In this document: piece by piece, positions 54,557 through 60,738 of the stretch
How positions within the stretch are numbered: position 1 is the stretch's first letter
How the letters are laid out: every line of letters begins with the position of its first letter
Assembly (NCBI GenBank): GCA_013297925.1
Contig: JAAFJC010000013.1
Location: forward strand, 1 to 60,738
DNA length: 60,738 bases
Source of the DNA: Comamonadaceae bacterium
Lineage (GTDB): Bacteria > Pseudomonadota > Gammaproteobacteria > Burkholderiales > Burkholderiaceae_C
Reading direction: 5' to 3'
Notes under the pieces: generated by a model
The model's input: the letters and a program-made list of their open reading frames with translations, nothing else
Told to the model about the DNA's origin: nothing
Database searches by the model: none
Made by a program: the position numbers and the translations under genes

Positions 54557-55140
54557 AGAAGATCTTTTCAAATGCTATCAATAGCATAGCTGCTTGCGCA
54601 TTGTCTATGCCGATTTTTTGCCTTTTCTCCTTTGAAATCAGTGCCCAAACAGTCTCTGAGGCACTGATCAAACGCATTGAAGCCAGCAGCCAGCGCATCT
54701 CACCTGTGCGAGCCAAGGCCATAGACACTCAGCAAAGCTATGCCTTGGAAAAAGCGCAATGCTGGCTGGATTTTTCTAAACACGAAGCACTGCGCAACAA
54801 CCCCACCCAAGTGCCTGAGCTGGCGCATCAAAAAGCGACACAGCTTCTGGGCGCTTTGGAAGCGGGTTCTGCACCTGCAGCCTTTGCCTTAAACTCGTCG
54901 TTACTCGGTGATGACAAGCGTATGCGAAACGATCTCTGGGCGCAGCTTGAGGTCATTAAGTCATCGAAGCAAATGGCTTGCGCGGCGAAAGAAGTGGCCT
55001 GCAGCGAAGTGATGCTGGTGCAAGCAGCTCATGCCCATGAGCGAATTGATTGGCGCTATGCGCAACCTTACTTTGGCATGGCCGAAGATGGGGTGCGTGC
55101 CGCCAAAAAACAGGCTGCGGCTTGCCCGCTTGCTCAATGA
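54553..55140 (+). CDS. small secreted helical protein, third gene of the coupled locus
   Basis: This is a 195-residue protein. Its signal peptide (FSNAINSIAACALSMPIFC, LFSFEISAQ) is largely encoded by a dispersed repeat (54572-54627). The mature part is helical and contains LEKAQCWLDFSKHEALRNN, similar to a segment I recall from proteobacterial OmpA-like proteins that carry SdrD-type modules. Cysteines are paired (MACAAKEVACSE). It overlaps the barrel gene by 4 bp, so it probably acts with it in the periplasm. Function unknown. Confidence 0.72.
   Translation: MKKIFSNAINSIAACALSMPIFCLFSFEISAQTVSEALIKRIEASSQRISPVRAKAIDTQQSYALEKAQCWLDFSKHEALRNNPTQVPELAHQKATQLLGALEAGSAPAAFALNSSLLGDDKRMRNDLWAQLEVIKSSKQMACAAKEVACSEVMLVQAAHAHERIDWRYAQPYFGMAEDGVRAAKKQAAACPLAQ
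54572..54627 (+). repeat. dispersed short repeat, copy 9 (signal peptide of the 195-residue protein)
   Basis: ATGCTATCAATAGCATAGCT, GCTTGCGCATTGTCTATGCC and GATTTTTTGCC match the family in plus orientation. It supplies the hydrophobic core of the signal peptide, beginning about seven codons after the start. Confidence 0.8.
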
Positions 55141-55227
55141 TGATTATGTTGCCGAATTCGTAACCTCTTGTACCAACTGCATCTGATCTGAACTTACGCG
55201 ACGTAGATTAGTCCTATCATTCAACTT

Positions 55228-55749
55228 TTGGAGAAATCTATGAAATCAACCGCTAAAACAGCCGTGTTTGCAGCCTTGCTGGCTATCAGCGCTGCCGCCT
55301 TTCTGCCGGCCTATGCAGCTGATACTGGCCCTACCGTGGCGCAACCCACCGTCAGTGAGCGCTTAACGCTCGCCCGCGATGCGATTCAAAAGAAAGACTG
55401 GCGCAAAGCTCTAGCCGAACTCAATGTAGCCGCTAAAGAAGAGCCGCGCAATGCCGATGTTCAGAATTTACTGGGCTACAGCTACAGGATGCAGGCGCAA
55501 CCTAACTTGCCAAAGTCTTTTGAGCACTACAAGTTGGCGCTTCAAATCGATCCCAACCACAAGGGCACGCATCACTACATTGGGATGGCTTACTTGATGG
55601 ATAAAAAACCTGCCGATGCAGAGAGCCACCTCGCCAAACTTGAAAAAGCCTGCGGCAATAAAACCTGCCCTGAGTATCTCGATTTGTCTCGCGCGATTGG
55701 TCAATTTAAAACCACTGGCACAGCCAGCAGCGGCCAATCGTTTTATTGA
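55228..55749 (+). CDS. periplasmic TPR protein
   Basis: This is a 173-residue protein with a signal peptide (FAALLAISAAAFLPAYAAD) and TPR repeats at about 45-145 (RLTLARDAIQKKDWRKALAE, QNLLGYSYRMQAQ, SFEHYKLALQIDPNHKGTHH, IGMAYLMDKKPADAESHLAK). Two Cys in KACGNKTCPEY may form a disulfide. A ribosome-binding site (TTGGAGA) precedes the ATG. It is 87 bp after the coupled locus, so its link with it is uncertain. Confidence 0.85.
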   Translation: MEKSMKSTAKTAVFAALLAISAAAFLPAYAADTGPTVAQPTVSERLTLARDAIQKKDWRKALAELNVAAKEEPRNADVQNLLGYSYRMQAQPNLPKSFEHYKLALQIDPNHKGTHHYIGMAYLMDKKPADAESHLAKLEKACGNKTCPEYLDLSRAIGQFKTTGTASSGQSFY

Positions 55750-55757
55750 GGTTTGAC

Positions 55758-56573
55758 TTAGTCTTGCGCCGAGCTCATGGCGTGAATTGAGCCCTCAACC
55801 AAAGCCGCTGTAGCCAGCGGCTTTTCCATGGGGAAGAGATGCGTGCCGTCGATCCAGTTCATGCGGCCTTGTGTAAATTTTTTGGTGAAAGTGACACCAG
55901 CGATCTTGAGCGCATCTGATTGCAAGCCGCCTATGAAGGCCGCTGGGCATTGCAGAGGCTTGTGTCGGATGAGGCTGGGAAGGTTGTCGGGCAGGGTGTT
56001 GTAGATTTGTGTCTCGACATCGCGATCAAAGCTCAAGTGGCGTTTGCCATCTTCGCCTTCGTGAGTACCGTAGGCGATGTAATCGCGTAGCACCTGGTCT
56101 TGCCAGAGAGCAAAGACACGCTTGGATTTGAAGCTGTCATAGGCTGCGCGTTCGCTCGCCCACGTCTGCGTGCGGCTCTGGCTGATTTTGCCGGGAGAGA
56201 TGCTGCTGACCAACCCGCTGGCTTTGAGAGTGCTCAAAGCAATGGCTTTCCAGCCGCTGAAAAGGGGTGCATCCAGAGATACGATGCCGCGCACGAGATC
56301 AGGATGACGAGAGGCGCACATGGCGCTCAGTGTGCCGCCCAGCGAATGGCCAACGAGCCAAGCTTTCTCTCCTGATTTTTCCACCAAGGGTTGCGCGAAA
56401 TCAGCCAGCTCTTGCACGATATGCGGCCAGTTATTGGTGACTCGGTAGCGTTCGTCATGCCCAAATTTTTCAATCGCCTTGACTGTGAAACCGCGCTTTT
56501 TGAGCGAAGCCAGCAGTACGCCATAGGTGCTGGCCGGGAAGCTATTGGCGTGAGAGAAAATCAGCAGGCTCAA
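55758..56573 (-). CDS. alpha/beta-fold hydrolase
   Basis: This is a 271-residue protein with the nucleophile elbow GHSLGG (Ser77), an early oxyanion motif SHANSFPAS, and a late His in IDGTHLFPMEKP. Substrate unknown. It overlaps the end of the Anbu gene by 4 bp (56570-56573), so the two are translationally coupled on the minus strand. It starts MSLLIFSHANSFPAS, with no signal peptide, so it is cytoplasmic. Confidence 0.88.
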   Translation of the reverse strand: MSLLIFSHANSFPASTYGVLLASLKKRGFTVKAIEKFGHDERYRVTNNWPHIVQELADFAQPLVEKSGEKAWLVGHSLGGTLSAMCASRHPDLVRGIVSLDAPLFSGWKAIALSTLKASGLVSSISPGKISQSRTQTWASERAAYDSFKSKRVFALWQDQVLRDYIAYGTHEGEDGKRHLSFDRDVETQIYNTLPDNLPSLIRHKPLQCPAAFIGGLQSDALKIAGVTFTKKFTQGRMNWIDGTHLFPMEKPLATAALVEGSIHAMSSAQD

Positions 56574-57394
56574 ATCAGTTTTTCCTCGGGCGTGGTGATT
56601 TTCTTGAGCGGGATGCTGCGTGTGCTTGCGGCTTTGAGAGGAGAGTCCGTCTTACCGCCATTCCACTGAGGATCCTCCAAGCTGTCAAACACCTCTCGCA
56701 GCTTGCCCCCCCAGGTGCGGCGCAACATCATGAAATACGGGTTGTTTTCTTCGATGCAAACGATGCGATCGCTTTTGAATTGACCCTCTTCATACACCAC
56801 CAAATCCAGTGGCAGGCCGACCGAGAGATTAGATTTCAGCGTGGAATCCATGGAGACGAGGGCGCATTTGGCCGCTTCATCCAGTGGTGTATCAGGCTGA
56901 ATCACGCGATCCAGCACAGGCTTGCCGTATTTGGATTCGCCCACTTGGAAGTAAGGCGTTTCTTTGGTGGCTTCGATGAAATTGCCTGCGGAATACACTT
57001 GGAAGAGGCGCATGCCCTCGCCAGCGATTTGTCCGCCAAAAATCAACGACACATTGAATTCCACGCCCGCCGCTTTGAGCGATTCGCCATCGCGTGCATA
57101 CACATGACGAATGGCCGAGCCGAGCACACGCGCCGCTTCAAACATGCTTTTGGCATTCCAAATCGTGATCGGCTCGCCATCTTCATTCTTGAGCTGCTCC
57201 ACTTGCAGCATCTCGCGCACGCTTTGGCTGATGCTTAAATTGCCTGCTGTTAGCAAGACCATGAAGCGATCACCGGGCTTTTCGTACACGATCATTTTGC
57301 GGAAGGTGCTGATTTGATCGAGGCCTGCATTGGTGCGCGAATCCGAGAGGAAAACGAGGCCGGCGTTTAGTTTGATGGCGACGCAGTAAGTCAT
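56570..57394 (-). CDS. Anbu-type proteasome-like peptidase
   Basis: This is a 274-residue Ntn-hydrolase of the Anbu (ancestral beta subunit) family. After Met removal Thr becomes residue 1 (MTYCVAIKLNAGLVFLSDSR); Asp in LSDSRTNAG and Lys in FRKMIVYEKPGDR correspond to the catalytic Asp and Lys of proteasome beta subunits. Later segments are LIFGGQIAGEGMRLFQVYSA and LVSMDSTLKSNLSVGLPLDL. Anbu genes are often found with an ATP-grasp, an alpha-E and a transglutaminase-like gene; here they are absent. It begins 4 bp after the mutS stop and is coupled to the hydrolase. Confidence 0.9.
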   Translation of the reverse strand: MTYCVAIKLNAGLVFLSDSRTNAGLDQISTFRKMIVYEKPGDRFMVLLTAGNLSISQSVREMLQVEQLKNEDGEPITIWNAKSMFEAARVLGSAIRHVYARDGESLKAAGVEFNVSLIFGGQIAGEGMRLFQVYSAGNFIEATKETPYFQVGESKYGKPVLDRVIQPDTPLDEAAKCALVSMDSTLKSNLSVGLPLDLVVYEEGQFKSDRIVCIEENNPYFMMLRRTWGGKLREVFDSLEDPQWNGGKTDSPLKAASTRSIPLKKITTPEEKLI

Positions 57395-57398
57395 AAAG

Positions 57399-59999
57399 TT
57401 ATGTTTGCTGTAGTTTTTTCAGTTGATACAGGGCATCGAGAGCTTCTCTGGGGCTCAGGTTATCCGGGTTGATCGCTGTTAACGCCGATTCTAATGCGCT
57501 GAATGCTCCTGAATGCGTAGCATCGGTCGCCGGCGCGGCAAACAAATCAACCTGAGCTTGGGCGGCTTGTTGGCTGGCCTCTAAGCGCTCTAAAGCTGCT
57601 CTGGCATGGTTGACGACTTGGGCGGGCACGCCAGCGAGCTTGGCCACTTGAATACCGTAACTCTTGCTTGCGGGGCCAGCCTCTATGCTGTGCATGAAAG
57701 CGATCTCTCTGCCAGTTTCAACAGCACTCACATGCACATTCACTGCGCCATGATGATCTGCGGGGAATTGCGTGAGCTCAAAGTAATGCGTGGCAAAAAG
57801 CGTGAAGGCCTGGGACTTGTGCAGATGCGCAGCGATGCCACTGGCCAGACTCAGGCCATCGAAAGTGCTTGTGCCTCGACCAATCTCGTCCATCAGGACC
57901 AAGCTCTGTGGCGTAGCGGCATGAAGGATTTGCGCGGCTTCCGTCATCTCCAGCATGAAGGTCGATTGCGCGTTGGCCAGATCGTCAGCTGCGCCGATGC
58001 GGGTGTAGATGGCATCCAAGGGCCCAAGGCGACAAGTCGTGGCCGGTACGTACGAGCCCATACAGGCAAGCAGGGCGATCACGGCGATCTGGCGCATGTA
58101 GGTAGATTTACCGCCCATGTTGGGGCCGGTGATGACTTGCATGCGGGTCTTGGCGCCGAGGTAAGTGTCGTTGGCGATGAAGGATTTGTTGATCGTCTCG
58201 GCCAAGCGGGCTTCGACTACGGGGTGGCGGCCACCTGTGATGTGGATGCAGGGCTCTGTGGCGAAACTCGGTGCGTTCCAGTTGAGCGTCAATGATCGTT
58301 CGGCGAGGGCGCAAATCGCATCGAGCGTGGCAAGTGCAGTGGCTGCATCGGTGAGCGCTTTTACATGCGGTTGGAGTTGATCGAGCACTTGCTCGTAGAG
58401 GAATTTCTCTCTAGCAAGTGAGCGCTCTTGCGCGGAAAGCGCTTTGTCTTCAAAGGTTTTAAGCTCCGGTGTGATAAAGCGCTCGGCGTTTTTGAGGGTC
58501 TGGCGGCGGCGATAGTCTTCGGGCACTTTGCTCGCCTGGCCTTGCGTCACTTCGATGTAGAAGCCATGCACTTTGTTGTATTGCACGCGCAGATTGGCGA
58601 TGCCGGTACGCTCGCGTTCACGGGTTTCCAGATCAAGGAGAAAAGCATCGCAATTGGTTTGGATGCCGCGCAGCTCATCGAGATCGGCATCGAAACCGTG
58701 GTTGATCACATTGCCATCACGGACGAGGGATGATGGCTCGGGCAGGATGGCGGCTTGCAGCAGTTGCGCAGTTGCTTGCAAGTTTTCAGAAGCCTGCAAA
58801 GCAGTGAATATTTGAGAAAAATCAGTGCCTAGCTGCCATAAATACTGCGCGAGCAGCTCTGATTTTGATAGCGTATTTTGTAAGGCAACAAGCTCACGCG
58901 GCTTCACCTGCCTAAGCGCAATCCGCGCCGCAATTCGCTCCACATCGCTAGAGCCTTTGAGCTGTTCGCGAAGTTTTCCTGCATGGCCTTCGCGCAATAT
59001 ACCGATCATTTGAATGCGCTGCAGGGCGATACTGCGATCTCGCGATACATTGAGCAGCCAGCTTTTGAGGGCGCGGCTGCCCATGCCGGTCATGCACGTG
59101 TCAAGCAACGAAAAGAGGGTGGGGCTGTCTTCGCCGCGCAAGGTTTGCGTGAGCTCCAGATTGCGCCGTGTGGGCAGGGGAATATCCATCAGCTCCGCTT
59201 CGCGCTGCACGCGCAGGCGGCTGACGTGGGCGAGATGGGCGCCTTGGGTGTGTTCGGCGTAGGCGAGCAGGGCGCAAGCGGCGGCTTGGGCATGGGGCAA
59301 CTCTTGCGCGCCGAAGGCAGCGAGGCTTGCGACTTGGAGCTGGGCGCAGAGCTTTTGCGAGCCGAGGCCGCTGTCGAACTGAAACGCGGGGCGCAGCGTG
59401 AAAGAGAGCGCCTGAGAAAAGCGAAGCGCTTTGATTTGCTGCTCAAAAGCCGGCGTCACGTCACTAGCGTAGAGCAATTCACTCGGCGCAATGCGCGAGA
59501 CCCAGCCAGCCAATTCATCGTGGCTGCATTCCGCGAGCTTGATCTCTGATTGCGTGAGCGCGAGCCATGCCAAGCCGAGACGATTGCGCGGCGCTTGATG
59601 CACGGCCAGCAATGTAGCTTCGGATTTGTCGCTGAGCAGCTCGGTGTCCGTCAACGTGCCAGGAGTGACGACGCGCACCACTTTGCGCTCTACTGGCCCT
59701 TTGCCCGTGACCTCGCCCACCTGCTCACAAATCGCCACCGATTCGCCCAGCTTAATGAGCCGCGCGAGATAAGTTTCTAGCGAATGAAACGGCACACCCG
59801 CCATGACGACGGGCTGCCCACCCGATTGCCCGCGCTGCGTGAGCGTGATGTCAAGCAAGCGCGCCGCCTTCTCCGCATCCGCGAAAAACACCTCGTAAAA
59901 ATCGCCCATGCGATAAAACACAAGCGTGTCGGGAAAGTCTTTCTTCAGATGCAGGTACTGCTGCATCATCGGTGTGTGTTGGGACAGATCAGCGCTCAC
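57399..59999 (-). CDS. mutS: DNA mismatch repair protein MutS
   Basis: MutS binds mismatches and starts repair with MutL. The 866-residue protein starts [20 protein letters not shown] and has the mismatch-contact motif [13 protein letters not shown] (Phe-x-Glu), connector and lever domains, then the ATPase with Walker [32 protein letters not shown] and [10 protein letters not shown]. The C-terminus ends [18 protein letters not shown] dispersed repeat lies in the lever region (58817-58872, encoding [19 protein letters not shown]), in frame. suhB ends 14 bp upstream. Confidence 0.97.
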   Translation of the reverse strand: MSADLSQHTPMMQQYLHLKKDFPDTLVFYRMGDFYEVFFADAEKAARLLDITLTQRGQSGGQPVVMAGVPFHSLETYLARLIKLGESVAICEQVGEVTGKGPVERKVVRVVTPGTLTDTELLSDKSEATLLAVHQAPRNRLGLAWLALTQSEIKLAECSHDELAGWVSRIAPSELLYASDVTPAFEQQIKALRFSQALSFTLRPAFQFDSGLGSQKLCAQLQVASLAAFGAQELPHAQAAACALLAYAEHTQGAHLAHVSRLRVQREAELMDIPLPTRRNLELTQTLRGEDSPTLFSLLDTCMTGMGSRALKSWLLNVSRDRSIALQRIQMIGILREGHAGKLREQLKGSSDVERIAARIALRQVKPRELVALQNTLSKSELLAQYLWQLGTDFSQIFTALQASENLQATAQLLQAAILPEPSSLVRDGNVINHGFDADLDELRGIQTNCDAFLLDLETRERERTGIANLRVQYNKVHGFYIEVTQGQASKVPEDYRRRQTLKNAERFITPELKTFEDKALSAQERSLAREKFLYEQVLDQLQPHVKALTDAATALATLDAICALAERSLTLNWNAPSFATEPCIHITGGRHPVVEARLAETINKSFIANDTYLGAKTRMQVITGPNMGGKSTYMRQIAVIALLACMGSYVPATTCRLGPLDAIYTRIGAADDLANAQSTFMLEMTEAAQILHAATPQSLVLMDEIGRGTSTFDGLSLASGIAAHLHKSQAFTLFATHYFELTQFPADHHGAVNVHVSAVETGREIAFMHSIEAGPASKSYGIQVAKLAGVPAQVVNHARAALERLEASQQAAQAQVDLFAAPATDATHSGAFSALESALTAINPDNLSPREALDALYQLKKLQQT
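58817..58872 (-). repeat. dispersed short repeat, copy 10 (inside mutS)
   Basis: In the coding direction (minus strand) it reads GCTATCAAAATCAGAGCTGC, TCGCGCAGTATTTATGGCAG, CTAGGCACTGATTTTT, one of the best matches to the family. It lies in the core of mutS yet keeps the frame. Confidence 0.8.
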
Positions 60000-60013
60000 G
60001 CTGCGAGCCTAGA

Positions 60014-60738
60014 TTACAGGGGAGCTTCTTCGTCAGCAGCATCAGGAGCTGCTTGGCCTGCGCCTTTCAATGTGCCTGCTTGCCGCACAGCCGCTTTCTC
60101 GCCAGCGCTGGCGAATTTGCTGTATTTCCCGAGCAAGCTCACCATTTGCGCATAGATTTTTGGATTCGCTGCGAGGCATTCTTTTTGTTCGAGGTAGTTG
60201 GCCTCGCCGGTGAAATTGCCAATCAAGCCGCCGGCCTCCGTCACGAGCAGGGAGCCTGCGGCCATGTCCCAAGGCATCAGGCCAGTTTCAAAGAAACCGT
60301 CGGTGAAGCCTGCAGCCACATAGGCGAGATCAAGCGCTGCAGCGCCGGGGCGGCGCAAGCCGGCGGTGCGGGTCATGATGTCGCTCATCATGGCCATGTA
60401 GGTGGGGAAATTGTCGCCGGGGCGGAAGGGGAAGCCGGTAGAAATGAGGGATTGAGCGAGCGTCTCGCGTTTGCTCACACGCAGGCGGCGGTCGTTCAAA
60501 TAAGCGCCTCTGCCGCGCGAGCTGTAGAAGAGATCGTTGCGAGTTGGGTCGTACACCACGGCATGATCAACCTTGCCGCCGATTTGCAGCGCGATGCTCA
60601 CGCAATACACAGGAAAGCCGTGGATGAAATTGGTGGTGCCATCCAGCGGATCGATGATCCAGATGTGATCAGAGAATTTGTTGCCTTGGCTGTTGCCGGA
60701 TTCTTCGGCCAAGATGCCGTGATTGGGGTAGGCCTCAA
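60014..60738 (-). CDS. suhB: inositol-1-monophosphatase family protein SuhB (5' end outside the window)
   Basis: The gene reads leftwards from beyond the window edge; 241 codons are visible. Motifs are [11 protein letters not shown], the metal site [15 protein letters not shown], and the second signature [18 protein letters not shown]. SuhB hydrolyses inositol monophosphate and in bacteria also takes part in rRNA transcription antitermination. The C-terminus is Ala-rich ([20 protein letters not shown]). mutS begins 14 bp after its stop, so both are likely cotranscribed. Confidence 0.95.
   Translation of the reverse strand, partial: EAYPNHGILAEESGNSQGNKFSDHIWIIDPLDGTTNFIHGFPVYCVSIALQIGGKVDHAVVYDPTRNDLFYSSRGRGAYLNDRRLRVSKRETLAQSLISTGFPFRPGDNFPTYMAMMSDIMTRTAGLRRPGAAALDLAYVAAGFTDGFFETGLMPWDMAAGSLLVTEAGGLIGNFTGEANYLEQKECLAANPKIYAQMVSLLGKYSKFASAGEKAAVRQAGTLKGAGQAAPDAADEEAPL

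Overview
The window looks like chromosome of a betaproteobacterium of the order Burkholderiales, most likely Comamonadaceae. The basis is gene content and order (methyltransferase/gloB/mltD, alaA-hom, thrC-mobB-moeA-moaD-moaE-clpB, tolB-pal-cpoB), the sequence style of the proteins, and a dispersed 50-60 bp repeat that I associate from memory with Comamonadaceae. No genus can be named from the sequence alone. No rRNA, tRNA, CRISPR array, integrase or transposase was seen.

Layout. 1-4.6 kb: partial methyltransferase gene divergent from gloB and mltD, then dnaG. 4.6-9.5 kb: two regulator/exporter pairs (LysR-EamA and EamA-Lrp), a SWIB protein with a histone-H1-like tail, and two copies of an unusual paired-hairpin unit. 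9.5-14.3 kb: rraA, a solitary Mrr-like nuclease, an Mth938-like protein, alaA and hom. 14.3-22.35 kb: an accessory block lying between hom and thrC. It holds two AbrB/PIN toxin-antitoxin modules, an AraC regulator with a second GyrI-like protein, fadH, two putative lipoproteins, unknown proteins, and the third paired-hairpin unit. 22.35-31.5 kb: thrC, molybdenum cofactor genes, clpB behind a sigma-32-like promoter, and msbA. 31.6-37 kb: tolB-pal-cpoB and a UvrD-type helicase. 37-55.8 kb: a giant surface-protein locus. A 4737-residue protein with 13 repeat units is translationally coupled to a 1081-residue outer-membrane beta-barrel protein and to a 195-residue secreted protein; a TPR protein follows. 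55.8-60.7 kb, minus strand: suhB, mutS, an Anbu proteasome-like protease and an alpha/beta hydrolase in one co-directional run.

Most notable signals. (1) Three intergenic units of about 290-300 bp (4626-4914, 6854-7148, 17614-17911). Each is two divergent long hairpins 40-47 bp apart. Each hairpin has a conserved core of 67-74 nt enclosed by arms that pair with each other but differ between copies. Compensatory changes in the inner stem and a strong bias of arm mismatches toward G.U/G.T pairs on one strand indicate selection for a single-stranded fold. (2) About ten copies of a shorter repeat, most of them inside or overlapping conserved genes, with the reading frame kept. Two copies form the signal peptides of exported proteins, two lie in the UvrD helicase gene and one in mutS. 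(3) The giant DUF11-type locus with its coupled barrel. (4) A toxin gene whose stop codon overlaps the start codon of thrC.
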